From Nguyenibacter vanlangensis (lineage in GTDB: Bacteria; Pseudomonadota; Alphaproteobacteria; Acetobacterales; Acetobacteraceae): a stretch of DNA of 64,000 bases. Positions 29,913 to 38,830 of the stretch are shown here, piece by piece. Location: assembly GCF_038719015.1 (NCBI RefSeq), contig NZ_CP152276.1, positions 2,864,001-2,928,000 on the forward strand. Direction: 5' to 3'. Under the pieces are notes generated by a model. It searched no databases, had not been told where the DNA came from, and saw only the letters and a program-made list of their open reading frames with translations. The position numbers and the translations under genes are program-made. The first letter of the stretch is position 1. Each line of letters begins with the position of its first letter.

Positions 29913-31466
29913 TCAGGTCGCCGCCGGGGGGTGGGAGATGTCGCCGACGACCCGGACCCTGACCCGGCGGGCGTCGCCGGGAATGTACGTCAGGGGAATA
30001 TCCTCGATTTCCACCGTCTCGAGCGTCGCGGGGGCGGCGCCGTCGGCCACGGCCTGGTCCCGGGCCATGGTCAGGGCGGTGTCGATCGCGGTGTCGCGCG
30101 TGACGCCGGTGAAGATGCGGTCGACCTCGCCGGAGATCTGGGCGATGGCCGCGCCGACCGCGTTGGCCACGGCATGGTGGGGCACGCGCACGATCTGATG
30201 CACGCCATCGATCCGGTCGGGCACGAGAAAGGCGCCGCCGCCGACGGCCACCAGGGTGACGTCGCCGGCCTCGCTCTTCGTACGGTCGATCGCTTCGGCC
30301 AGCATGGCGGCCATGCGGGCCTGTGCGCGATGCAGCAGGCCGGGAGAGAGGTCCGCGACGCGGGTCGCGTCACCCAGGGACACCCGGCCCGCCGCGACCG
30401 CGACGTCCGTGGCGCTGAGGGTCGTGCCGCCGAAGATGCGGCCCTCTTGCAGCAGGCGGAAGCCCAGGCTTTGCGGACCGATCGCGGTGCCGTCATCGCT
30501 GACGATCGAGCCGCCGCCCAGGCCGATCGACAGGAGTTCGGGCATGCGGAAGAGGGTGCGGACGCCGCCGATCTCGACGGCCGCATTCGCCTCACGCGGG
30601 AAGCCGGCCCGCAGGGTACCGAAATCAGACGTGGTTCCGCCGACATCGACCACCATCGCATCGGCCATGCCGGACAGGAAGGCGGCGCCACGCATCGAGT
30701 TGGTCGGGCCGGAGGCAAAGCAGTAGACCGGAACGGCGTACACGCCGGCGGCGTGCGCGACCGTGCCGTCATTGCGGGTCAGGAACAGGGGGGCGGCGAT
30801 GCCGCTGGCGCGCAGCGCCGCGATGAACGCATCGATCGTCCGGCGCGCGAGCGGTTGCAGCGTGGCGTTCAGCAGCGCGACATTTTCCCGCTCGAGCAGG
30901 CCGATCCGGCCAAGCCGGTGGGACAGCGTGACCGAAACATCGGGGATTTCCTCGGCCAGAATCCGTTCCGCCTCCAGCTCGTCATCCGCCACCAGGGGGG
31001 AGAAAACGGCGCTGACGGCGATGTGGCGCAGCCCGGCCGACGCCATGTCGCGGGCGGCGCGGCGGATGGCGTCGCGGTCCAGTGCGACGATACGCCTGCC
31101 GTCATATTCATGGCCGCCCTCGACCATGTGCACCTGGCCGCGCACCAGCGGGACGAGATCATCGGGCCAATCGGAAAAGGGCGGAAGAGAGGCGCTGGCC
31201 GGCAGGCCGATGCGCAGGGCGCCCACCGGGCAGAGTTCGCGCCGCTGGACCACGGCATTGACGAAATGGGTGGTCCCGATCATGACCGCGTCGATCGCAT
31301 CGTCCGTCGTGGCGCCGGGCTGTTCGAGCAGCCGGGCCAGCGCGGTTTGGATGCCGCCGGCGATGTCGGGCGTGGTGCCGGTTTTGACGGCGGCGCGCAC
31401 GCCCCCCGACCCGATCAGGACCGCATCGGTGTTGGTACCACCGACATCGATGCCGATACGGCTCAT
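29913..31466 (-). CDS. hydantoinase/oxoprolinase family protein (HyuA-like)
   Basis: This 517-residue protein has an N-terminal ATPase fold (RIGIDVGGTNTDAVLIG) and the family core (VVDVGGTTSDFGTLRAGFPR, GGVRTLFRMPELLSIGLGGG). Relatives use ATP to open 5-oxoproline, hydantoin or similar lactam rings. It is shorter than 5-oxoprolinase and single-subunit HyuA (about 680-700 residues), and is of the type found next to DUF917 genes. ATG 31466 overlaps the DUF917 stop by 4 bp. The substrate is unknown; a small cyclic amide or D-peptide derivative is likely. Confidence 0.85.
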   Translation of the reverse strand: MSRIGIDVGGTNTDAVLIGSGGVRAAVKTGTTPDIAGGIQTALARLLEQPGATTDDAIDAVMIGTTHFVNAVVQRRELCPVGALRIGLPASASLPPFSDWPDDLVPLVRGQVHMVEGGHEYDGRRIVALDRDAIRRAARDMASAGLRHIAVSAVFSPLVADDELEAERILAEEIPDVSVTLSHRLGRIGLLERENVALLNATLQPLARRTIDAFIAALRASGIAAPLFLTRNDGTVAHAAGVYAVPVYCFASGPTNSMRGAAFLSGMADAMVVDVGGTTSDFGTLRAGFPREANAAVEIGGVRTLFRMPELLSIGLGGGSIVSDDGTAIGPQSLGFRLLQEGRIFGGTTLSATDVAVAAGRVSLGDATRVADLSPGLLHRAQARMAAMLAEAIDRTKSEAGDVTLVAVGGGAFLVPDRIDGVHQIVRVPHHAVANAVGAAIAQISGEVDRIFTGVTRDTAIDTALTMARDQAVADGAAPATLETVEIEDIPLTYIPGDARRVRVRVVGDISHPPAAT

Positions 31467-32563
31467 TGGACTGTTCCTTTCGCGCTTTCGTCGCTGAACA
31501 GGCTGACATGGTCGAAATCGTGGCCGAAGGCGCGCGGCCCCACATTCTCGATCCCCCGGGGCGTGCGCATGATCGGCGCGCAGGGAAGGGCAAGGACGGA
31601 AATGCGCTGTCCGTAGCGCAGGCTTTCGGTGCCGATGGCGTCGCCCGAGACGCTGTCGAGCAGGCAGATGAGGTCCGGAGTGCTGGCCAGCACCGCGCCG
31701 TCCCGCCATGCCGCGGAATATTCGTTGCGAAAGGCGACGTCGAGGCGCGATCCGCGATCGGCGTCCAGGCCGGCCAGCCTGACGCGACCCTTGAGGAAAC
31801 CGCCGGAGGTTTCGCGCTCGACGTCCGTGATCCGGCCGCGGAACAGCATCTTGCCGCCCGCCGTGTCGAGCGCCGCGGCAACGGGGTCGTCGTGCCGGGC
31901 ACGAGCATCGCGCACCGCGCGGCCGAGGGCGATGGCGCGGGTCGTGGTGTGGTGAATGCCGAATTGCTTGACCTCGCGCCCGGTACGCGGCGCCTTGCAC
32001 GTGGCCGCGATCGAGCCCATCTGCACGCAGATGCTGCGGGTGATCCGTTCGACCCAGGGCCAGCTTGCGGCGCGGGTGACGAGCGCATCGTTGTCGCGGA
32101 TGTCGGAGACGGCGCAGGGAAACATCTGCAATCCGGCGATGGCGAAGCTGGTCATCTGGGCTTCGGGGTAGGCGCGGCCCATGGAGTCCGCATCCACCAC
32201 GGGCAGGCCGGACATCGCGGCCACCATCAAGGGCTGGAAGGCATTGCCGCCGCCGATTTCCAGCGCCATGACCGCGCGGAAACGCCTGCCGAGATATGCC
32301 TCCATCATCCGAACGGGCTTGAGCGCGAAGTCGGGGCTGGACAGTCGTTCCTGGCCGATCAGGGGGGCGCCCATGTTCGAGACCACGGCCACCAGGTCGT
32401 CATCGGCCAGTTCGTCGGGCGACATCAGGCTGACGCTGGCGCCTTCGGCATACAGCCTGCGCATGTTGAGCCAGGAGAGATAGGGCGAACCGCCGCCGCC
32501 GGTGCCCAGAATCCACGCTCCGACGGCCAGCGGCTCGAGATCGTCCTTGCCTATGGCGTGCAT
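31463..32563 (-). CDS. DUF917 domain protein
   Basis: The 366-residue protein has the DUF917 N-terminal motif GAWILGTGGGGSPYLS, followed by ALEIGGGNAFQPLMVAAMSG and PVVDADSMGRAYPE. Its biochemical function is not established, and it almost always accompanies hydantoinase/oxoprolinase genes. A GGAGA site precedes ATG 32563. It probably forms a functional pair with the downstream HyuA-like protein. Confidence 0.88.
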   Translation of the reverse strand: MHAIGKDDLEPLAVGAWILGTGGGGSPYLSWLNMRRLYAEGASVSLMSPDELADDDLVAVVSNMGAPLIGQERLSSPDFALKPVRMMEAYLGRRFRAVMALEIGGGNAFQPLMVAAMSGLPVVDADSMGRAYPEAQMTSFAIAGLQMFPCAVSDIRDNDALVTRAASWPWVERITRSICVQMGSIAATCKAPRTGREVKQFGIHHTTTRAIALGRAVRDARARHDDPVAAALDTAGGKMLFRGRITDVERETSGGFLKGRVRLAGLDADRGSRLDVAFRNEYSAAWRDGAVLASTPDLICLLDSVSGDAIGTESLRYGQRISVLALPCAPIMRTPRGIENVGPRAFGHDFDHVSLFSDESAKGTVQ

Positions 32564-32630
32564 CGTCGTTTCTCCGGCATTCTCTTCAGGTTTATGGGGG
32601 TGGCGGGGCGATCGTCCCGCCGCGTGTCGT

Positions 32631-35045
32631 CTACCAGGACATGCCGAAGCGCGCGCCGCAGAAGCGCGGCGGGGCCGGCACGGCAAAATATTCGACGATG
32701 CCGGTCGCGCGCGTGATATCGTAATGCCGGTTGGCGATATTCGAGGAATAGGCGCTGACATACCACCGGTGCGATCGCGGACGGAAGGTGATGCCGGCAT
32801 TGGCGATGAAATAGGCTGGGATCTGCGTCTGGTCGGGGGCGTAGGCGCCGGTCGGCTTGTACGGATCGCTGTAGCTGTAATCGGCCTCGATATCGAGATC
32901 GTAGCGTTTCGAGAGGGGAATCGCATAATCGGCCATGCCGTTGAGCGTGACCTTGGGCGTGCCCTGGTCCTGGCCGTTCGCGCTCTGGTAGATCGGGCTC
33001 CAGATATTGGTGCGGGCGAATTGCGCCGTGGTCGCCGTCTGGTTGACGGTCTGCATGACGTCGAAATAGGCCCGCATATAGGCGAAGCGCTGCGACAGGG
33101 TCAGATGCGGGATGGGATGGGCCTCGAACTGCGTTTCGATCCCCCACATGTGGGAATCCGGCGCGTTCTGGTACAGGACCAGATAGCCTTTGGACGGATC
33201 GACATAGAATCCCTGAAAAACCTGGTCCTTGAAAAGATAATAGAAGAAATCGGCATTCAGGCGGTAGCGGTGGTCGCCGGTTTCGAACTTGGAGCCGAGT
33301 TCGAACGCCCACAGGGTCGGCGCCTTGTAGGGCTTGAGCTGCGTTGCCGATACCGTCGAATTGGCGGTGAAGCCGCCCGGCTGAAAGCCGCGCTTGACGC
33401 TGACATAGCCCAGCCAGTTCTGCTGGAGCTGGTAATGGAGCGTGACGCCGCCCGCGAACTGGGTACTGAGCAGGCCGCTGGTGGGAAACCGCGTCATGGT
33501 ATTGCGCGGCGGGTTGAAATACCAGTTGCCGGATGTCAGGTCCTCCAGCCGGCGGCTGTCGGATTCATGCGTGATGCCGAAATCGATGCCGAAGCGGCCG
33601 GTCACCCGGTAGGACGCGTGGGCGTAGGCGTTCAGCGTGTTCATGGTCTGGATATAGCGCGTCTGTCCGATATAGCCGCGTCCGGGCATGTCGATATAGT
33701 CGTAATTGAAGTTCTCGTTGGTGATGTTGCGATTATAGTAGAGTCCGGCCCCCCAGTCGAGCCGCGCGGGGCGGCTGGCCGCGATGCCGACCTGCTGCGT
33801 GAAGGTGCTGGTATTGTCGTTCTGGTAGGTTTCCTGGAGCCCGAGATTGGTCGAATCCCAGTCCATATATTCATGACGGTACAAGGCATTGTAGGCGCTG
33901 AGGCTGGAGATCCTGACCGGCCCGATCACGCGCGACATGTTGAGATCCACCCCCCAGGCGGTATTGTCGCGGAAGGGTTTGACGTCCTTGCCGGGCAGGC
34001 CGATGAAATTTGCCCAGGTCTGGGACGCGCCCCAGCCCGTGCGGTTGACGTCCCGCCCGACCACGAACAGCGAGGCATAGGCGGGGGATTCCAGACCGAC
34101 GATGTAATCGCCGACATTCTGCGAATTATCCTGACTCCAGCGGCCCGTGAGGCCGACATGCGTGTTTTCGTCCGGATCCCAGAACAGTTTCGCGCGCAGG
34201 GCCCCCATGTCGGCGTTGCCTAGGGTACTGCCGTTATAGCGACTGAACGTATAGCCGCCGCCCTGCTGCGTCATGCCGGCGAGGCGGAATGTCAGGCCGC
34301 GTGCGAGCGGACCGGACACATAGAGCGCGGTACGGTCGTGCCAGTAGCTGGCGATTTCCTCGTCGAAGCCGGCGTGAAAGCTACTGGTCGGATCGGCGGT
34401 GCGGATTGAGACATTGCCGCCGACCGAGGTCTGGCCATAGTCCCAGCCCTGCGGCCCGGGGGTGACGGAAATGCCGTCGAGATCGAAGAATTGCGCGCCG
34501 GTCATGACGGTGGAGGGGAACGCCACGCCGTCGACATAGGTCATGACCATCGGCGTGTTATTGCCGGTGAAATCCATCAATCCCACGCCGCGCAGGCGGA
34601 AATTGGTGTTGGAGCCGCCTGTCGAACTCTGGATCTGCAGGCCCGGGGCGACTTTCCCGAGGTCGCTGACCGTATGCACGTTGCGGGTGATCAGCTCGTC
34701 CGGGGAGAGATAGACCGCGGCGGCCGGCCTGTGCTGTTCTTTTTCGAAATTGAGGGGGCGCCGCTCGCCCTGGACGGCGAGTTCTTCCGCCTTGGGGGCG
34801 GGGCGGGGCGGGTGCGATGTCGGGGCGGCCATCGTCCGCGCAGTTGTTGTCCGCGCGGACGGCACGGAAGCGGGTGGCGATTTCGTTTTGCGCGCCGGAC
34901 GATGTGCCGGGGCCGCCATGCCGGCGCGCGATGCCAGCACCGGGATACAGGTGCTGCCGATGAAGAGAAGCAGCCCGAGATGGCCCAAGCGGACGAGGAC
35001 GGGGACGGGGCCGGAGCGTGACGGGAGGTGAAACATGCGAAGCAT
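32631..35045 (-). CDS. TonB-dependent outer-membrane receptor (2)
   Basis: The 804-residue receptor has a signal peptide (LLLFIGSTCIPVLAS), a Pro/Ala-rich linker, a plug domain (VHTVSDLGKVAPGLQIQS and FRLRGVGLMDFTGNNTP) and a barrel ending in GMSW, a terminal aromatic. It is a different subfamily from the receptors at 2733 and 42698. An ATG at 35036 is an alternative start. It lies between the DUF917/HyuA pair and AroM/OPT on the same strand, so it is probably the outer-membrane entry of that pathway. Confidence 0.9.
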   Translation of the reverse strand: MLRMFHLPSRSGPVPVLVRLGHLGLLLFIGSTCIPVLASRAGMAAPAHRPARKTKSPPASVPSARTTTARTMAAPTSHPPRPAPKAEELAVQGERRPLNFEKEQHRPAAAVYLSPDELITRNVHTVSDLGKVAPGLQIQSSTGGSNTNFRLRGVGLMDFTGNNTPMVMTYVDGVAFPSTVMTGAQFFDLDGISVTPGPQGWDYGQTSVGGNVSIRTADPTSSFHAGFDEEIASYWHDRTALYVSGPLARGLTFRLAGMTQQGGGYTFSRYNGSTLGNADMGALRAKLFWDPDENTHVGLTGRWSQDNSQNVGDYIVGLESPAYASLFVVGRDVNRTGWGASQTWANFIGLPGKDVKPFRDNTAWGVDLNMSRVIGPVRISSLSAYNALYRHEYMDWDSTNLGLQETYQNDNTSTFTQQVGIAASRPARLDWGAGLYYNRNITNENFNYDYIDMPGRGYIGQTRYIQTMNTLNAYAHASYRVTGRFGIDFGITHESDSRRLEDLTSGNWYFNPPRNTMTRFPTSGLLSTQFAGGVTLHYQLQQNWLGYVSVKRGFQPGGFTANSTVSATQLKPYKAPTLWAFELGSKFETGDHRYRLNADFFYYLFKDQVFQGFYVDPSKGYLVLYQNAPDSHMWGIETQFEAHPIPHLTLSQRFAYMRAYFDVMQTVNQTATTAQFARTNIWSPIYQSANGQDQGTPKVTLNGMADYAIPLSKRYDLDIEADYSYSDPYKPTGAYAPDQTQIPAYFIANAGITFRPRSHRWYVSAYSSNIANRHYDITRATGIVEYFAVPAPPRFCGARFGMSW

Positions 35046-35105
35046 CCTGTGCCGTGCCGGACCAGCATTCCGGGGGATAAGAAAAAGGCGGACGGGAGGC
35101 GTGGG

Positions 35106-35786
35106 CTATTGCGCGATCAGGTCGATCGCCGCGGCGATGACGCGGCGGGGGATCAGGACCGGACATCCGTACCGGCGATGCAGGGCCGCGCGCATCGGCT
35201 CGTCGAACCCCACGCAATGCATGACGATCAGATCGGCCCCGGTCAGGGCGGCATCCAGGCGCCGGTATCGTTCGGGGTCCTGGCTTGCCGGGACGTAGGG
35301 GGAAACCCAGCTTCTGATCGTCTCGACGCCGTCATAGGGCGCATGCATGGCGGCCTGTGCGGCATTGGGCACGACCAGCGCGACCGTCCTGAGTCCGGAC
35401 AGCAGGCCCGTGGCCAGACGATCCATCAGGCGCTGGGGTTCGATGAGCGGCGTACGGAGGGCGAGCGCGTGCAATTCCGGGAAGTTTCCGGTACACAGGG
35501 GAACGATCAGGTCGAATTCCTGCCGGTCGATGCGATGGATGAGTGCGATGAGGCTTCGGGTCGCAAGCGCCTTGTCCAGATGCACCTCGCGACCGCAACG
35601 AAGGCGCGACACCAGCATCGGCGCGGTGTCGGCCGGTGCCATCGCGGCGATCCCGGCATCGTCCAGAGCATCGAGAACGCCGAACCCTGTGGCGACGACA
35701 TCCGCGTGCACGAGGTCCAGGATGGCGGGGACGAGGTCGTCGCGCGGGGTCTGGCCGATGGTCACGAAGGCGATTTTCGTTGGCAT
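35106..35786 (-). CDS. AroM-like protein
   Basis: The 226-residue protein belongs to the AroM family, recognised by the N-terminal KIAFVTIGQTPRDDLVP motif, the central FDLIVPLCTGNFPEL and the C-terminal LIVMHCVGFDEPMR. The fold is related to Asp/Glu racemases, and two cysteines (in LCTG and HCVG) stand where racemases carry their catalytic pair. This makes a racemase or isomerase activity conceivable, but function is unproven. AroM genes recur with DUF917, HyuA-like and OPT genes. Confidence 0.83.
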   Translation of the reverse strand: MPTKIAFVTIGQTPRDDLVPAILDLVHADVVATGFGVLDALDDAGIAAMAPADTAPMLVSRLRCGREVHLDKALATRSLIALIHRIDRQEFDLIVPLCTGNFPELHALALRTPLIEPQRLMDRLATGLLSGLRTVALVVPNAAQAAMHAPYDGVETIRSWVSPYVPASQDPERYRRLDAALTGADLIVMHCVGFDEPMRAALHRRYGCPVLIPRRVIAAAIDLIAQ

Positions 35787-35805
35787 GCGACCTCATGTTC
35801 GTATC

Positions 35806-35826
35806 GATATTGCAACTTGCAATATC
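35806..35826. promoter_or_regulatory. perfect palindromic operator-like site upstream of aroM-like gene
   Basis: Two 9-bp arms (GATATTGCA / TGCAATATC) are separated by ACT. The site lies 20 bp upstream of the AroM-like start, in the 108-bp gap after the OPT gene. It looks like a dimeric repressor site, but no regulator gene is found in this cluster. Confidence 0.55.
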
Positions 35827-35894
35827 ATCGCCTTTGCCGCACGCGCCGCGCCATAAGGGGGACTACGTACCCCTGGCCAGGGGGCGAGGCCGGT

Positions 35895-37520
35895 TCACTG
35901 CCTGTGGATCCGGATATTCGCCTTCATGGACGAGAAGAACGAGAACAGCGCATCGCCGGCAATGACGCCTCCGGCGAAGATTTCCATCGGCGAGCGGCCG
36001 GATTCTCCGCGGCAGGCCAGCCAGACGGCGCGGGCCGCCAGACCGGCCAGGACGGCCCATCCGGCCTTGAGATTGACGATCAGCAGGCCGGTGGCCAGCA
36101 GGACGCCCATCTGGCGGCGCTGGCCGCCGAGCATCTGCAGGATGGCCCCGGGGATCGCCCAGAACGCCAGGGTCCAGGCGACCGATCCATGCGCGCTGCC
36201 GCGAATGGCCGCGGCATAGACGCGATCGGGTGGCGGAAACAGGTCGTGCGTAAAATAGCCGCGCCAACTGAAGGCGACGACGCATGTTGCGATCACGAAA
36301 GCGGCGAAGGCCGTGTAAAGCTGCTGACGGCGGCCATCCTGTTCGAAGGCGGGATTGGCGCCGCCGCCGCGCAGCAGGAATCCGGCCTTGAGATCGTAGC
36401 CCATATCGGCGAATGCCGGACCGGTGGCGCTGGTCAGGCCCGCGAGCAGGGCCAGCGCCGGCATGGGGAACCCGCACAGGCTGCCGATCAGGAGGGTGAT
36501 CAGCGCGATCGCGAAGGCGGGAAACCACCCCGAATGCATGGCCGCCAGCCCGACGATCAATTCATGCAGGAATGCCGCGAAGGCGGCATAAGCGACGAAG
36601 GCGACCAGCATGCGCGGCGTGAGGCCGTAGGCGACGCCGCTGAGGAGGGCCACCAGGCCGGCGATGCCGAGGAAGCCCCCGCCCCCCAAAGCCAGGGCGC
36701 CGACGATGCGGCCGTCCCGGCCGCGTTTCACGTCTGGTCCGTGCCGCATCAATGTCGATCCGACCTGGATCAATGCGACCAGGCCCGCGCCGACCATGAC
36801 GCCATGGGGCACCAGCGCGGGGTCGAGATGGGCGGCGGGACGCAGGGCCGCGGCGCTGGCGCCGAGACGATCGGCGATTCCCTGACCGCGCACCAGCAAT
36901 CCGATGCCGAACATCGACAATGCCCAGGCATTGCCGATCAGGGCCGTGCCGAACGCGGCCATGGGAACGCCGCACAGGCCGCCCGCCACGCCGAGGGCGA
37001 GTCCGCCCGCCATCACCGCCGCCTTTGCGCCGCCGCGGTCGCCGGCCTGGATCGCCTCGGCCGCCGCGACGCCGGCGGGCCAGGCGCCATCGGCGGGAAA
37101 GACGCGCGTGCCGAACAGGCGATAGAGCAGGAAGGCATCGAGAAAGGTCGCAAGCGTGACCCCGGCGAACAGCGGGAATACAAGGCTGGGCATGCCCAGG
37201 AGAAACGGAATGCCGATCGGCAGCAGCATGGCGTTCGCGGCGCCGAAGCATGCGGCGGACACCGCGCTCTGGGCCAGGTTCTGGACATGCACCGACCGAT
37301 AGCGGCGGAACCCCGGCAGGCGCAGCCGCCCCAGCGTCATGGCCACCAGCGCGCCGATCAGGCCGGTATTGGGCGTGACGCCGAGCGTGACCAGAAGCTG
37401 GAGCCCCACGACCGCCCCGCCGATCGACAGGACGAGGATCATCAGCAGGATCGCCGGTTCCTGGATACGCGGATGGGTCGGCGTATCGGGTGCGTCGGCA
37501 GCGGGGCCGCGGTCGGTCAT
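35895..37520 (-). CDS. OPT/YSL-type oligopeptide permease
   Basis: This polytopic inner-membrane transporter of about 541 residues belongs to the OPT superfamily. The N-terminal region carries LGVTPNTGLIGALVAM and VQNLAQSAVSAACFGAANAM, both characteristic, and more than ten hydrophobic segments follow. An ATG at 37520 is used; a GTG at 37577 in the same frame would add 19 residues, and neither has a clear ribosome site. It heads the AroM-receptor-DUF917-HyuA series and would import the pathway substrate across the inner membrane. Confidence 0.82.
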   Translation of the reverse strand: MTDRGPAADAPDTPTHPRIQEPAILLMILVLSIGGAVVGLQLLVTLGVTPNTGLIGALVAMTLGRLRLPGFRRYRSVHVQNLAQSAVSAACFGAANAMLLPIGIPFLLGMPSLVFPLFAGVTLATFLDAFLLYRLFGTRVFPADGAWPAGVAAAEAIQAGDRGGAKAAVMAGGLALGVAGGLCGVPMAAFGTALIGNAWALSMFGIGLLVRGQGIADRLGASAAALRPAAHLDPALVPHGVMVGAGLVALIQVGSTLMRHGPDVKRGRDGRIVGALALGGGGFLGIAGLVALLSGVAYGLTPRMLVAFVAYAAFAAFLHELIVGLAAMHSGWFPAFAIALITLLIGSLCGFPMPALALLAGLTSATGPAFADMGYDLKAGFLLRGGGANPAFEQDGRRQQLYTAFAAFVIATCVVAFSWRGYFTHDLFPPPDRVYAAAIRGSAHGSVAWTLAFWAIPGAILQMLGGQRRQMGVLLATGLLIVNLKAGWAVLAGLAARAVWLACRGESGRSPMEIFAGGVIAGDALFSFFSSMKANIRIHRQ

Positions 37521-37776
37521 GTCGCGGCAGGAGGCGCGCGGCGCGCCGGGCGCGGGCTGCGGGTCATGGGCCGGCACCCTGTCTGCCGTCGGGTACCGGG
37601 ATCAGGGCACCCCGACGGGACCCATGGCGAAGATGGATTCGATATCATGACGATCGCCAATAGAGAAAATAACCGGCGGCGAAACGCAACCTCTGGCGTG
37701 GCCATAAGGGTTCGTACGTATCACCGTTAACCGTATTGGCGACCGAATTCGGATTCTATTGATGAATGAATGGTTT

Positions 37777-37818
37777 CCAAAGGCATCGCCTTTGGTGGGG
37801 TCCGGGGCGAAGCCCCGG
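37777..37818. repeat. two-stem REP-like palindromic element
   Basis: An 8-bp perfect stem (CCAAAGGC / GCCTTTGG, loop ATC) is followed six bases later by a 7-bp perfect stem (CCGGGGC / GCCCCGG, loop GAA). The stems lie in the gap between the OPT gene (37520) and the LysE-type gene (38522-37884). There is no T tract on either side, so a REP-like element is more likely than a simple terminator. The rest of 37521-37883 holds the OPT promoter; nothing else was seen. Confidence 0.6.
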
Positions 37819-37883
37819 AAAGGAGACCGCGGAACGGCCAGCCAGTCCACCCATTGCTGGACAAGGCGTGCGCCCCCGAACGA

Positions 37884-38522
37884 TCAGCCCGCGCGTTCTG
37901 TCGCCAGGCGGGCGCCGATCCCCATGAAGGTCATTCCCGCCACCCGGTCGATCCAGTGGCGCGCCCGGGAAAACGGCCCTGCGAAACGGCGCAGGCTGAG
38001 CATCAGCGCCACGACCGAAAACCATCCCGCCGCGATGGCCCACATGGCCGCCACGCAGGTCAGGCCGAGTCCGACCGGAACATGCTGTGGCAACGCGGCG
38101 GCAAACAGGCTTGAAACGAAGACGGGCGCCTTGGGATTGGCCAGGTTGGTCAGCAGCCCCATGCGAAACGCCCGGACATCGCGCCGATCCAGATCGGCCG
38201 GCGCGGGGGCGGGGGATTGCGGTTGCCAGCTTGCCCTGTACAGCCGCACGCCGACGACGAACAGATACAGTCCGCCGCCGATCTTCAGGGCCCTGTACAG
38301 CCAGGGCGACGCCACGAACAGCGCGTGGATGCCGAAGAAACCCGCCAGTCCCCAGAGGGCGACACCCAGCGCGATCCCGAAGGCCGCGCGCAGCGCCGCC
38401 GCACGCCCCCGCATCATCGCCAGCCGCGTCACCAGCAGGAAATCCAGCCCCGGAACGACCATGGCCACCAGCCACAGCGCCGAGACCGCGCCGATGATGG
38501 AAAGATCCTGCACCAAGGTCAT
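37884..38522 (-). CDS. LysE/RhtB family amino-acid exporter
   Basis: The 212-residue inner-membrane protein has about six hydrophobic segments. It shows the LysE signatures PGLDFLLVTRLAMMRGRAAA (N-terminal) and FRMGLLTNLANPKAPVFVSS. Members export amino acids or homoserine lactones, and the substrate cannot be predicted. It is a single gene, divergent from the yqjI-type regulator. Confidence 0.9.
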   Translation of the reverse strand: MTLVQDLSIIGAVSALWLVAMVVPGLDFLLVTRLAMMRGRAAALRAAFGIALGVALWGLAGFFGIHALFVASPWLYRALKIGGGLYLFVVGVRLYRASWQPQSPAPAPADLDRRDVRAFRMGLLTNLANPKAPVFVSSLFAAALPQHVPVGLGLTCVAAMWAIAAGWFSVVALMLSLRRFAGPFSRARHWIDRVAGMTFMGIGARLATERAG

Positions 38523-38830
38523 GGTTCGTCACGTCCTTCTGAAACACGCCGCACGGGACTGCAACTGTGCGCCGCACGCCGCGTCGCGGCAAGCCCTTCC
38601 CTTGAAGAGTCCTTTCTTTCAGGGCAACGGCGCTGTTCAGCTTCAGCGTCGTTGCCTCTTTACCACCGCAGGATTTCTTTTGATGCCGTGGCGGATAAGG
38701 ATACTGCGATTGCCTGCCACGCGGATCACGGGCGGGTGGGCGCTCCGCGCCGCCGCCACCCGGCCGGATATCGCGGCAGGCCCCCGAAATAGGTCTTGTG
38801 TTATATCTTACGATATGTCTATCGTAGGAC
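38523..38830. other. intergenic region lysE-type / padR-type
   Basis: This 308-bp divergent gap contains the promoters of the exporter and the PadR regulator. A perfect dyad at 38809-38826 abuts the regulator start and is listed separately. No small gene was seen. Confidence 0.5.
38809..38826 (+). promoter_or_regulatory. operator-like dyad for PadR/YqjI-type regulator
   Basis: TACGATA-TGTC-TATCGTA, a perfect 7-bp inverted repeat, ends 4 bp before the regulator ATG and lies in an AT-rich promoter-like stretch. Autoregulation with co-control of the downstream ferric reductase is the likely role, as in E. coli yqjI/yqjH. Confidence 0.65.

Noticed and set aside
35028..37730. 900-codon plus-strand frame opposite the AroM and OPT genes
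   Set aside because: Low-complexity Gly/Arg/Gln-rich translation, with well-supported genes on the other strand.
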